A stretch of 64,000 nucleotides of DNA from NCBI RefSeq assembly GCF_019956415.1, contig NZ_JAHBDK010000015.1, forward strand, positions 1-64,000, read 5' to 3'. Shown one piece after another: positions 28,510 through 37,261 of this stretch. The stretch is from Pseudomonas sp. GL-B-19. GTDB taxonomy: Bacteria; Pseudomonadota; Gammaproteobacteria; Pseudomonadales; Pseudomonadaceae. Numbering within the stretch: position 1 is the stretch's first letter; each line of letters begins with the position of its first letter. The translations under genes were made by a program, and so were the position numbers. Under the pieces are notes generated by a model. It did no database searches. It saw nothing but the letters and a program-made list of their open reading frames with translations, and had not been told where the DNA came from.

Positions 28510-29199
28510 ATGCTTCGCCCTACCCTTCGCTTCGCGGGCCTTTGCGCAGGCCTGATGATTTCCGCCAGCGCGCTGGCGCTGTCGCTCAGCGACCTGTCGC
28601 AAACAGACGCCACCGGTGGCCTCAAGGATGCCCTGACCCAAGGTGCGCAGTTAGCGGTCAAACAACTCGGCACACCGGGTGGCTTCAGCAACAACCCGGA
28701 CGTGAAAATCGGTTTGCCGGGCAAACTCGGCAAGGTCGCCAGCAAAATGAAGCAGTTCGGCATGGGCGATCAGGTCGACGAGCTGGAAACCAGCATGAAC
28801 AAAGCGGCTGAAATCGCCGTGACCCAAGCCCAGCCGATCCTCGTGGACGCAGTAAAGAAGATGAGCGTGGAAGATGCCAAAGGCATTCTCAGCGGCGGCA
28901 ACGACTCGGCCACTCAATACCTGAACAAAACCAGCCGCGAACAGATCCGCACGAAGTTCCTGCCCATCGTCAAGCAAGCCACCGACCAGGTTGGCCTGGC
29001 CAAGCAGTACAACACCTTCGCGGGTCAGGCGGCGACCATGGGAGTGCTGGATGCCAAGAACGCCAACGTCGAAAACTACGTCACCGAGCAGGCCCTGAAC
29101 GGTTTGTTCGAGATGATCGGCAAACAGGAAGAAACCATCCGCCAGAACCCTGCGGCGGCGGCGACCAGTTTGGCGAAGAAGGTGTTTGGGACGTTGTAG
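28510..29199 (+). CDS. DUF4197 family secreted protein
   Basis: The 229-residue product has a clear Sec signal peptide (MLRPTLRFAGLCAGLMISAS, cleavage near residue 23 after ALA) and a mature helical domain with the DUF4197 hallmarks GLKDALTQGAQLAVKQLG at the N terminus, SVEDAKGILSGGNDSATQYL in the middle and a C-terminal ALNGLFEMIGKQEETIRQNP. The function of the family is not established; it is expected in the periplasm. A ribosome site AAGGAAG precedes the ATG. Confidence 0.88.
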   Translation: MLRPTLRFAGLCAGLMISASALALSLSDLSQTDATGGLKDALTQGAQLAVKQLGTPGGFSNNPDVKIGLPGKLGKVASKMKQFGMGDQVDELETSMNKAAEIAVTQAQPILVDAVKKMSVEDAKGILSGGNDSATQYLNKTSREQIRTKFLPIVKQATDQVGLAKQYNTFAGQAATMGVLDAKNANVENYVTEQALNGLFEMIGKQEETIRQNPAAAATSLAKKVFGTL

Positions 29200-29223
29200 T
29201 TTTTAGCGACCATCACGCGACAG

Positions 29224-29260
29224 AAAGCCCGCTGACCTTTACAGGTTCAGCGGGCTTTTT
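29224..29260. terminator. Bidirectional terminator between DUF4197 and fic genes
   Basis: A long stem (aaagcccgctga-cct / aggttcagcgggcttt, one bulge) with T-runs on both strands, placed between convergent genes. Confidence 0.85.
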
Positions 29261-29263
29261 CAT

Positions 29264-30634
29264 TTAAATGGCTTCCATTATGGTTGAGTCCACGGGTGCG
29301 GCCCGTAAAAAGAATACCCACTCCCGACCCATCTTCCGCTTCTCAAACACCTTCAGATCAACCAACCCGTTCAAGGTCGCCGAAGCGGTGTTGTAAGAGC
29401 AGTCGAGGTTTTCCTTCACATTGACGGCCGTGAACTCCTTGGCCATCCCGCTCTTGGCCACTTGATAGACGGCGCGCTGCTTCTCGGTGAGCTGATCGAA
29501 AAAACCCGATGCCATCAACCAGCGATCAAAGCGTTCGGCGTAGTCCAGACTCTTGCGATAGACCTCGGTAAAACCACTGACAGCTCTCAGGATCACCGAA
29601 CACTGGAAATCAATGAAATAAGTCAGGTCCAGTTCATCGGCCTCGGTATTCAAATACGACCGTCCGTATTTCACCGGCGCGTTGCGCAGCAAAACGCTGA
29701 TCGCAATGTACCGAAAGGCCGAGAAGTCATTCTTGAACATGAACCAGTAAAACAGCGCCCGAGCGACACGACCATTGCCATCGCGAAAAGGATGCTCGTA
29801 ACCCAAAGCAAAATGCAGCGCGATACCTTTGACCAGTGGATGAAGGTAGTCCCCACGGTTGAGATCGTTGTGGGACTGATTGATCCACTTCGACAGCAGC
29901 TCCAATCGTGACACCAGCCCTGCGGCGGGCGGCGGTGTATGCACGGTGTTGCCCTCTCCGTCCTGCACCACCACATCATCGTTGCCACGCAATTCCCCCG
30001 GCGAATACTGCGCATCATCGATGCCCTCGACACCTACACGATGCATCGCGGTGATGAGTTCCACACTCAGTGGTTGATAACGCTGTTCCCAGGCAAAGTT
30101 CATCATTCGGTAGTTACCAATGACCATTCGCTCATCTGGCGTACGCGGCAGGCGATGACGCTTGAGCATGTCCTTGGCCACTCGTGTGGTGGTTGCGGCG
30201 CCTTCGAGCTGGCTGCTGCTGATGGCCTCGTCTTCGATCAGGTCATTGAGCAGATAGCTGAAATGTGCGCGCTCACCGATCTGGCTGGTCATGTACTCCA
30301 GCGCGGCGGTAGTGGCTTGGCGATCGACCGCCGAAATGGCTTTCTGCGCCAGCGGCGTCAGAACGAAGTTGCCCCACTGGACCGGCTCGCCCAAGGGGAG
30401 AAGGCAGGAGTACTGGGCTGTCCGGGCCTTTTTGACCAAGGCCCAGCACAATCTGGAATCCAGTCCCGGCGCCCAGCGGTAACGCAATTCATCAAATGGA
30501 AGGTAACGCCCCTGATCATCCAGAGGTTTCAGCAGGGCCAGGTAGTCCGGGAGGCGTTCCTTGTAGGGCGATTTCATCAACAGGTCGAAGACCGGATCGG
30601 TCCTTCCCGTTAAAGCAGGCGGCTTTTTCATCAC
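29264..30634 (-). CDS. Fic-domain protein with built-in inhibitory helix (class II)
   Basis: Fic proteins transfer AMP or other groups from nucleotides to target hydroxyls. In this 456-residue protein the active motif is intact, HPFRDGNGR at residues 281-289, with a flap region around VHTPPPAAGL (231-240). An inhibitory motif (S/T)xxxE(G/N) is present upstream as SSQLEG (S140, E144, G145), which marks class II autoinhibited Fic enzymes. The C terminus (about 375-456) looks like a winged helix (FTAVNVKENLDCSYNTASAT). No antitoxin gene is adjacent, fitting self-inhibition. The target is unknown. Confidence 0.88.
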   Translation of the reverse strand: MMKKPPALTGRTDPVFDLLMKSPYKERLPDYLALLKPLDDQGRYLPFDELRYRWAPGLDSRLCWALVKKARTAQYSCLLPLGEPVQWGNFVLTPLAQKAISAVDRQATTAALEYMTSQIGERAHFSYLLNDLIEDEAISSSQLEGAATTTRVAKDMLKRHRLPRTPDERMVIGNYRMMNFAWEQRYQPLSVELITAMHRVGVEGIDDAQYSPGELRGNDDVVVQDGEGNTVHTPPPAAGLVSRLELLSKWINQSHNDLNRGDYLHPLVKGIALHFALGYEHPFRDGNGRVARALFYWFMFKNDFSAFRYIAISVLLRNAPVKYGRSYLNTEADELDLTYFIDFQCSVILRAVSGFTEVYRKSLDYAERFDRWLMASGFFDQLTEKQRAVYQVAKSGMAKEFTAVNVKENLDCSYNTASATLNGLVDLKVFEKRKMGREWVFFLRAAPVDSTIMEAI

Positions 30635-30727
30635 TACTGTCTCAAAAACTCGTGAAACTGAGCCTTGAGTACAGCATTCAGCTCCCCCTGACTCAATATC
30701 AGAGGGATCTGAAATACATGTAGGAAG

Positions 30728-33700
30728 TCAGACCGCCTCTTTCTTGACCCTGAACCACGCCGCATACAGCGCCGGCAAGAACAGCAACGTCAGCGCCGTC
30801 GCCACAATCAACCCGCCCATGATCGCCACCGCCATCGGCCCGAAGAACACGCTGCGTGACAAGGGGATCATCGCCAGCACCGCCGCGAGCGCGGTCAACA
30901 CAATCGGACGGAAGCGGCGCACGGTCGCCTCGATAATCGCTTGCCAGGGCTTGAGGCCTGCCGCGATGTCCTGCTCGATCTGGTCCACCAGGATCACCGA
31001 GTTACGCATGATCATCCCGGACAACGCGATGGTCCCGAGCATGGCGACAAAACCGAACGGCTGACGGAACACGAGCAGGAACAACGTCACGCCGATCAGC
31101 CCCAGCGGCGCGGTCAGAAACACCATCACCGTGCGGGAGAAACTGCGCAGTTGCAGCATCAATAGCGTCAGCACCACCACGATGAACAGCGGCACACCGG
31201 CCTTCACTGAGTTCTGTCCGCGAGCGGAGTCTTCGACCGTGCCGCCGACGTCCAGCAAGTAACCGTCCGGCAATTCGGCGCGAATCGGATCGAGCGTCGG
31301 CATGATCTGTTGCACCAGCGTTGCCGGTTGTTCCTTGCCATAGATGTCGGCGCGGATGGTCACGTTGGGCAGGCGATTACGGTGCCAGATGATGCCTTCT
31401 TCGAAGCCGTATTCCAGCGTGGCAATCTGCGACAGTGCAACGCTACGGCCGTTATCGGTCGGCACGGCCAGGCTCGGCAGCAACGACAGTTCGGTGCGCT
31501 CGTGCAAGGTGCCGCGCAACAGGATCTCGATCAACTCGTTGTCTTCGCGGTACTGGCTGACGCTGGAACCGGTCAGCGAGCTTTGCAGGAACTTCGACAG
31601 GTTCGCCGTGCTCACGCCAAGCGCCCGGGCGCGGTCCTGATCGACGTTCAGGTACACAACTTTGCTCGGCTCTTCCCAGTCCAGGTGCACATTGACCACA
31701 TGCGGGTTCTCGCGAACCTTGGCCGCCACTTTACGGGCCAGTGCGCGGACTTCGTCGATGTGTTCACCGGTCACGCGGAACTGCACCGGGTAGCCTACTG
31801 GCGGGCCGTTTTCAAGACGCGTGACCCGCGCACGCAGGGCCGGGAATTGTTCGTTGAGGGCTTCGATCAGCCAGGTGCGCAGGGCTTCGCGATCCTCGAT
31901 GGTCTTGGCCAGGACCACAACCTGCGCGAAGCTCGCCGCCGGCAGTTGCTGATCGAGCGGCAGGTAAAAACGCGGTGAACCGGTGCCAACGTAGGCCACG
32001 TAATTATCGATACCGGCGCGATCCTTCAACAGGCTTTCAAGGTGTTTAACTTCATTGGCGGTGTTGCTCAGGGACGCGCCTTCGGCCAGTTTCAAATCGA
32101 TCATCAACTCCAGCCGGCCCGACGCCGGGAAGAATTGCTGCGGCACGAAGCGAAACAGCGCCACCGAGGCAATAAACATCATGATCGTCAGCACGATCAC
32201 GGTTTTGCGCCGCCGCACGCACCACTCCACCAGACGTCTGACACGTTGATAGAACGGTGTACCGTAAGGATCGGGCTGACCCGTACCATGTTTGGCGGCA
32301 TGAATCTTCGCCAGATCCGGCAGGAGCTTTTCCCCCAGATACGGCACAAAAACCACCGCAGCCACCCACGAGGCCAACAAGGCGATGGTCACCACCTGGA
32401 AGATCGAGCGGGTGTATTCGCCGGTGCTCGATTGCGCCGTGGCAATCGGCAAGAAGCCGGCGGCAGTGATCAGCGTACCGGTGAGCATCGGGAATGCCGT
32501 ACTCGTCCAGGCGTAACTGGCCGCCTTGACGCGGTCGAAGCCCTGCTCCATTTTGATCGCCATCATTTCCACGGCGATGATCGCGTCGTCCACCAGCAGC
32601 CCTAGCGCCAGCACCAGCGCACCGAGAGAAATCTTGTGCAGGCCTATCCCCAGGTAATACATGCTGGCAAAGGTCATCGCCAACACCAGCGGAATCGCCA
32701 GCGCCACCACCATGCCGGTGCGCACGCCGAGTGAGAAGAAGCTCACCAGCAACACAATTGCCAAGGCTTCGACCAGCACCTGAACGAACTCGCCGACCCC
32801 GGTTTTCACCGCGGCAGGCTGATCCGATACCTTGCGCAGCTGCATGCCGGCCGGGAGGTTTTTTTGAATGCGGTCGAACTCGATTTCCAGCGCCTTGCCC
32901 AACACCAGAATATCGCCGCCGCCCTTCATCGCGACGGCCAGACCTATAGCGTTTTCGGCCATGAAGCGCATGCGCGGCGCGGGCGGATCGTTGAAGCCAC
33001 GGCGAACGTCAGCCACATCGGAAATGCGGAACGTGCGATCACCGACGCGGATCGGGAAGTTCTTGATCTCATCGACGGTCTGAAAATTCCCCGAGACCCG
33101 CAGCTGCAATCGCTCGCTGGTGGTTTCGAAGAACCCGGCTGTCGACACTGCGTTCTGTTCTTCAAGCGCTTGTTGCACGGCAGCCAACGGCAAGCCAAGG
33201 GTGGCGAGTTTGACGTTGGACAGCTCGATCCAGATTTTCTCGTCCTGCAACCCGAGCAAATCGACCTTGCCCACATCCTTGACCCGTTGCAGCTGGATCT
33301 GGATGCGGTCGGCGTAATCCTTCAACACCGCGTAATCAAAACCGTCCCCGGTCAGTGCATAGATGTTGCCGAAAGTGGTGCCGAATTCATCGTTGAAAAA
33401 CGGCCCCTGAATGCCCGGTGGCAAGGTGTGACGGATGTCGCTGACCTTCTTGCGGACCTGATACCAGAGCTCGGGAATGTCCACCGAGTGCATGGCATCG
33501 CGCGCGATAAACGTTACCTGGGACTCCCCCGGACGGGAGAACGAGACGATGCGCTCGTACTCGCCGGTTTCCATCAGCTTCTTTTCGATGCGCTCGGTGA
33601 CCTGGCGCGACACTTCCTGAGCCGTGGCACCCGGCCAGTTGGTTCGAATTACCATCGCCTTGAAGGTAAATGGCGGGTCTTCGCTTTGGCCGAGTTTGGT

Positions 33701-33793
33701 GTAGGAAAGTGCGCCGACAACGGCCAGCAGGAGCATCAGGAACAGTACGATCTGGCGATTACGCAACGCCCATTCGGAAAGATTGAAACCCAT
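30728..33793 (-). CDS. mexK: RND multidrug efflux pump, inner-membrane permease (MexK-type)
   Basis: This 1021-residue HAE1-type RND transporter begins MGFNLSEWALRNRQIVLFLM and has twelve expected membrane segments and two large periplasmic loops. The proton-relay aspartates lie in LGLLVDDAIIAVEMMAIKME. Together with the upstream membrane fusion gene and a divergent TetR gene, plus rsmJ beyond, the arrangement matches mexJK-mexL of P. aeruginosa, which exports triclosan and, with an outer-membrane partner, macrolides. No outer-membrane channel gene is present here, also as in mexJK. Substrates in this strain are inferred. Confidence 0.88.
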   Translation of the reverse strand: MGFNLSEWALRNRQIVLFLMLLLAVVGALSYTKLGQSEDPPFTFKAMVIRTNWPGATAQEVSRQVTERIEKKLMETGEYERIVSFSRPGESQVTFIARDAMHSVDIPELWYQVRKKVSDIRHTLPPGIQGPFFNDEFGTTFGNIYALTGDGFDYAVLKDYADRIQIQLQRVKDVGKVDLLGLQDEKIWIELSNVKLATLGLPLAAVQQALEEQNAVSTAGFFETTSERLQLRVSGNFQTVDEIKNFPIRVGDRTFRISDVADVRRGFNDPPAPRMRFMAENAIGLAVAMKGGGDILVLGKALEIEFDRIQKNLPAGMQLRKVSDQPAAVKTGVGEFVQVLVEALAIVLLVSFFSLGVRTGMVVALAIPLVLAMTFASMYYLGIGLHKISLGALVLALGLLVDDAIIAVEMMAIKMEQGFDRVKAASYAWTSTAFPMLTGTLITAAGFLPIATAQSSTGEYTRSIFQVVTIALLASWVAAVVFVPYLGEKLLPDLAKIHAAKHGTGQPDPYGTPFYQRVRRLVEWCVRRRKTVIVLTIMMFIASVALFRFVPQQFFPASGRLELMIDLKLAEGASLSNTANEVKHLESLLKDRAGIDNYVAYVGTGSPRFYLPLDQQLPAASFAQVVVLAKTIEDREALRTWLIEALNEQFPALRARVTRLENGPPVGYPVQFRVTGEHIDEVRALARKVAAKVRENPHVVNVHLDWEEPSKVVYLNVDQDRARALGVSTANLSKFLQSSLTGSSVSQYREDNELIEILLRGTLHERTELSLLPSLAVPTDNGRSVALSQIATLEYGFEEGIIWHRNRLPNVTIRADIYGKEQPATLVQQIMPTLDPIRAELPDGYLLDVGGTVEDSARGQNSVKAGVPLFIVVVLTLLMLQLRSFSRTVMVFLTAPLGLIGVTLFLLVFRQPFGFVAMLGTIALSGMIMRNSVILVDQIEQDIAAGLKPWQAIIEATVRRFRPIVLTALAAVLAMIPLSRSVFFGPMAVAIMGGLIVATALTLLFLPALYAAWFRVKKEAV

Positions 33794-33799
33794 CGGGAA

Positions 33800-34900
33800 T
33801 TACTCCTTGTCCGCCAGATTGACCGCGCGGTTGGAGCGATCCACCGGACGCACTTGCTGCCCGTCATGCAGCACATGAACACCGGCTGCCACGACCCAGT
33901 CGCTGGCGTTCAGGCCTTCGAGCACCGGCACGGTTTTCTCGCCGAAGGCGCCGATGCGGACCGGGGCTTTCTTCAAGGTGTTGTTGGCGCCGAGCACCCA
34001 AACGTACGTCGCACCGTTTTCTGCCGTGATGGCCGATAAAGGCACCGACAACGCGATAGTTTCTGCGGTCTGGATGAACACCCGGGCGCTTTGGCCGAGT
34101 TCCGCCGGGACTTTGCCGGCGGTGAACGCGATGCGAGCGGCGAAGGTGCGCGATTTTGGATCGGCGGCAGGCGACAGTTCGCGGATGCGTCCGGCAAAGC
34201 GCTGATCAGGTTGGCTCCAGAGTTCTACCAGCACTGGCAGACCGACCTTGAAGCGGCCGAAGCTCTGTTCCGGCAGGCTGATCAATACTTCACGTTCGCC
34301 ATCGGTCGCAATGGTGAACACGGTTTGCCCGGCAGCCACCACTTGCCCGACTTCCACGGCCCGCTTGGCCACCACGCCATCCTGAGGCGCGCGCAGCACC
34401 GCGTAACTCGCCTGATTGGTCGAGACATTGAATTCGGCTTTGATTTGCTTGAGGCGTGCTTCACCGGAGCGGTAAAGGTTTTCGGCATTGTCGTACTGCG
34501 AATGGCTGACCATCTGACGATCCATCAGGGTCTTGTAGCGATCCCGCTCGGCGCGCACCAGGCTCAGGTTGGCCTCGGCGGCGGCGACCTGGGCGCGGGT
34601 GGCTTCCAGTTGCAGGCGCACGTCCTGTGGATCGAGCTCTGCCAGAGGCTGGTCAGCCTTGACCCGCTGCCCTTCTTCGACCAGTCGTCGGCTGACTTTG
34701 CCGCCAATGCGAAACGCCAGGTCCGGCTCATAACGAGCCCGCACTTCCCCGGGATAGCTTTCCATCGCCTGCGCCGAAGGCTCTGGCTGCACCACCATGG
34801 CCGGGCGAATGGTGACTTGAGGCGCCTCTTCGTGACCACACGCAGTCAATAAAAACGCCAGGCTGACTGGCAACGCGAGGTGCAAGGCATAGCGGAACAT
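33800..34900 (-). CDS. mexJ: RND efflux membrane fusion lipoprotein (MexJ-type)
   Basis: The 366-residue periplasmic adaptor has a lipoprotein signal peptide with lipobox LLTAC (C21). The mature protein shows the HlyD/AcrA layout: a lipoyl half (GKVSRRLVEEGQRVKADQPL), an alpha-hairpin (ATRAQVAAAEANLSLVRAER), the second lipoyl half (RAPQDGVVAKRAVEVGQVV) and a beta-barrel/membrane-proximal part. It is 6 bp upstream of mexK and divergent from mexL, whose product presumably represses it. Confidence 0.9.
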   Translation of the reverse strand: MFRYALHLALPVSLAFLLTACGHEEAPQVTIRPAMVVQPEPSAQAMESYPGEVRARYEPDLAFRIGGKVSRRLVEEGQRVKADQPLAELDPQDVRLQLEATRAQVAAAEANLSLVRAERDRYKTLMDRQMVSHSQYDNAENLYRSGEARLKQIKAEFNVSTNQASYAVLRAPQDGVVAKRAVEVGQVVAAGQTVFTIATDGEREVLISLPEQSFGRFKVGLPVLVELWSQPDQRFAGRIRELSPAADPKSRTFAARIAFTAGKVPAELGQSARVFIQTAETIALSVPLSAITAENGATYVWVLGANNTLKKAPVRIGAFGEKTVPVLEGLNASDWVVAAGVHVLHDGQQVRPVDRSNRAVNLADKE

Positions 34901-34993
34901 GGTGAACGACCTTTCGCTAATGGTGCTTGGAGTAATTATACTGACCAGTATGGTATTAATAGCAAACTCACCAGTCCAGTATTAAAGCGAAGA
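34901..34993. promoter_or_regulatory. mexJ-mexL divergent promoter and operator region
   Basis: This 93-bp A+T-rich gap contains a 6-bp inverted repeat with 2-bp spacer, ATACTG-AC-CAGTAT (34938-34951), and a related half-site ccagtattaa (34977-34986). Repeats of this kind between a TetR gene and its target operon are likely the repressor sites. -10-like TATAAT-type sequences (taattata, 34933-34940) overlap the palindrome. Confidence 0.6.
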
Positions 34994-35638
34994 ATGTCGA
35001 ACAAACTTTCAGCACCCAATGGTCCGGGCCGTCCCAAGGATCTGGCCAAGCGCCAGGCCATCCTTGATGCGGCGAAAATTCTGTTTTTGAGCAATGGTTA
35101 CGCCAACACCAGCATGGATGCCGTGGCGGCTGAGGCTGGCGTGTCGAAACTGACTGTCTACAGCCACTTCAACGACAAGGAGACGCTGTTCTCCGCCGCC
35201 GTTGTCGCCAAGTGTGAAGAGCAACTGCCACCGCTGTTTTTCGAATTGCCGGACGGCATTGCGGTGGAAACGGTGTTGCTGAACATCGCGCATGGCTTTC
35301 ATCAGCTGATCAACAGCGACGAATCGGTGAACCTGCACCGTCTGATGATCACCCTCGGCAGCCAGGACCCGAAACTCTCGCTGATCTTCTTCGAGGCCGG
35401 GCCGCAACGCATGCTGCATGGCATGGAGCGGTTGCTGGCCAAGGTTGATCAAAGCGGTGTGTTGAGCATCGATAAACCGCGCAATGCAGCCGAGCATTTC
35501 TTTTGCCTGCTCAAGGGCGCGGGGAATTTTCGGTTGCTGTATGGCTGCGGCGAGCCGGTGACCGGGGATGCGGCCGAGGAACATGTGCGGGAAGTGGTGG
35601 AGTTGTTTATGCGGGCTTATCGGCCAGAGACAGCTTGA
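34994..35638 (+). CDS. mexL: TetR-family repressor (MexL-type)
   Basis: The 214-residue protein has a TetR N-terminal helix-turn-helix: RQAILDAAKILFLSNGYANT then VAAEAGVSKLTVYSHFNDKE, about residues 18-65. The C-terminal ligand domain includes LHRLMITLGSQDPKLSLIFF. It is divergent from mexJK, the arrangement of MexL in P. aeruginosa, which represses both itself and mexJK. The ATG at 34994 follows AAGCGAAGA. Confidence 0.88.
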   Translation: MSNKLSAPNGPGRPKDLAKRQAILDAAKILFLSNGYANTSMDAVAAEAGVSKLTVYSHFNDKETLFSAAVVAKCEEQLPPLFFELPDGIAVETVLLNIAHGFHQLINSDESVNLHRLMITLGSQDPKLSLIFFEAGPQRMLHGMERLLAKVDQSGVLSIDKPRNAAEHFFCLLKGAGNFRLLYGCGEPVTGDAAEEHVREVVELFMRAYRPETA

Positions 35639-35665
35639 TAGATTTGGCTTGTCTGGTCTGGCCCC

Positions 35666-35729
35666 ATCGCGAGCAGGCTCGCTCCCACAGGGTCAGCGAC
35701 TGACCTGTGGGAGTGAGCCTGCTCGCGAT
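35666..35729. repeat. REP doublet between mexL and rsmJ
   Basis: Inverted arms atcgcgagcaggctcgctcc and gtgagcctgctcgcgat with a very short spacer, between convergent genes. This is the GGGAGCGAGCCTGCTCGCGAT variant. Confidence 0.87.
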
Positions 35730-35744
35730 GAAGGCAACTCGGTT

Positions 35745-36527
35745 TCAAGGCTTCAGCGCTTTTTTCGGATAAATGTCATACCGGCTGGATTTGCCATCCA
35801 GCGCATGGCTCGGCTTGGGCCCGGCAATGCACGGTGCCTTGCGCGGGCGCTTGACCACTACCCGGTGACTGGCCAACGCCAACGCGGCTTCCAGCAGTGC
35901 TGGCGCATCCGGGTCATCACCCACCAATGGCCGGAACAGGCGCATTTCCTTTTTCACCAACGCGGTTTTCTCACGATGGGGAAACATCGGGTCGAGGTAG
36001 ATCACCTGCGGCGGCTCCCCTTCCCAATTGCGCATCACCTCGATTGAGTTGCCCTTGAGTAATTTCATCCGCGCCACGATCGGCGCCACATCGAAATCTT
36101 CCGCACCGCGCGCCAGGCCATCCTCCAGCAAGGCGCCGATCAGCGGCTGACGCTCGATCAGGCTCATCTCGCAGCCCAGGCTCGCCAGCACGAACGCATC
36201 CTTGCCCAGCCCCGCCGTGGCATCCAGAACACGCGGACGCACGCCCTGCGCGATGCCAACAGCCTTGGCGATCATCTGCCCCGTTCCGCCACCGAACAAC
36301 CGGCGATGCGCCGCCCCGCCTTCGACGAAATCCACCCGCACCGGCCCCGGCGCATCAGCCCCGAGCTGTTGCAACTGCAAACCCTGCTCGCCGACCTGCA
36401 AGGCAAATTCGCCGTCATCCACCTGCAACGGCAAGCCCAGGCGCTCGGCCCATTGCTCGGCTTGTGGCTGAAAGGTCGTGCCCAGGGCCTCGACATGGAT
36501 GCGGCAAACTGCCGGTTGATCAGTCAT
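35745..36527 (-). CDS. rsmJ: 16S rRNA (guanine-N2)-methyltransferase RsmJ
   Basis: RsmJ (YhiQ) methylates G1516 of 16S rRNA. The 260-residue product has the SAM site [20 protein letters not shown] and the catalytic-type motif [20 protein letters not shown], both typical of the family. The C terminus [14 protein letters not shown] is also family-like. It is convergent with mexL and divergent from the following repeat protein gene. Confidence 0.94.
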   Translation of the reverse strand: MTDQPAVCRIHVEALGTTFQPQAEQWAERLGLPLQVDDGEFALQVGEQGLQLQQLGADAPGPVRVDFVEGGAAHRRLFGGGTGQMIAKAVGIAQGVRPRVLDATAGLGKDAFVLASLGCEMSLIERQPLIGALLEDGLARGAEDFDVAPIVARMKLLKGNSIEVMRNWEGEPPQVIYLDPMFPHREKTALVKKEMRLFRPLVGDDPDAPALLEAALALASHRVVVKRPRKAPCIAGPKPSHALDGKSSRYDIYPKKALKP

Positions 36528-36620
36528 CGGAAAACACGCTCAAAAAATTAATGATCGGCAAAAACGGCCGATAACAAAACTAACGGGCATTTTGCCAGAG
36601 CTGAGCGTCGACCGAGAGAA

Positions 36621-37241
36621 ATGTCAGACTTTCACCCCACAATCACAGGTTTTATCTCGCCCTATGGCGATTACAACCTGCGAAATACCCAAGCGCTGGG
36701 CGGTGTCAGTCACCTGTGGCAAGATTTTTTTGCCCGGGCGCTGGCCGATCAGCCGGGTGATGGGGTACCAGAGTCGCTCAAATTTCCACCGGTCGATCTC
36801 AACAGCCCGGTCGAACCGATGGTTGGCAGCGAGCTGCTGGCGCACATCGTCTCCCAGCGCGAATGCAACGTGACAGAAACCGTGGTTCGCCCGCCCGAGC
36901 CGCTGTTTTTGCCAATTGCCGAGTTCGAAATGGACCTGGCCGACAAACCGGCCCCACCGTTCCCGGCGGAAGAAATCGTCGCTCAGCAAAAACAACAAAA
37001 CTTCGAAAGCGGCTGGGTCCGCCCAATCGTGCTCACCGCCGGCCAACCTGTGCCGCAAGCCGGCCCGGCGCCGCAACCGCGTCCGCTGCACCTGCCGATC
37101 GCCGAATTCGAATTGGACCTGCTGGACAAACCCTTCCCGCCGTTCTCCCCCCAAGAGCTGGTGGAACAACAGAAACAACTCGACTTCGATAACGGCTGGG
37201 CGCGCCCGATCGTTCTGCAAAACCTGCGCATCGCTGCGTAA
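36621..37241 (+). CDS. Conserved hypothetical protein with a duplicated 45-residue motif
   Basis: The 206-residue protein has no signal peptide. Residues 94-138 and 155-199 are two copies of one 45-residue unit, each reading PL-x-LPIAEFE(M/L)DL-x-DKP and ending in (F/D)-rich GW(V/A)RPIVL. The copies are separated by a Pro/Gln/Ala-rich linker (GQPVPQAGPAPQP). The N-terminal 60 residues (FISPYGDYNLRNTQALGGVS, then HLWQDFFARAL) are unrelated. I do not recognise the family. The ATG at 36621 has GAGAGAA upstream. The neighbours rsmJ and a PEP mutase-like gene do not hint at function. Confidence 0.8.
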   Translation: MSDFHPTITGFISPYGDYNLRNTQALGGVSHLWQDFFARALADQPGDGVPESLKFPPVDLNSPVEPMVGSELLAHIVSQRECNVTETVVRPPEPLFLPIAEFEMDLADKPAPPFPAEEIVAQQKQQNFESGWVRPIVLTAGQPVPQAGPAPQPRPLHLPIAEFELDLLDKPFPPFSPQELVEQQKQLDFDNGWARPIVLQNLRIAA

Positions 37242-37261
37242 CCCTTAGCGAAACCGCATCG

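Noticed and set aside
36592..36873. Alternative plus-strand frame overlapping the start of the repeat protein
   Set aside because: It is out of frame with the clear repeat-bearing protein and has no supporting features.
36621..37241. TonB-like energy transducer identity for the Pro-rich repeat protein
   Set aside because: There is no N-terminal membrane anchor and no TonB C-terminal domain; only the Pro-rich linker is reminiscent.
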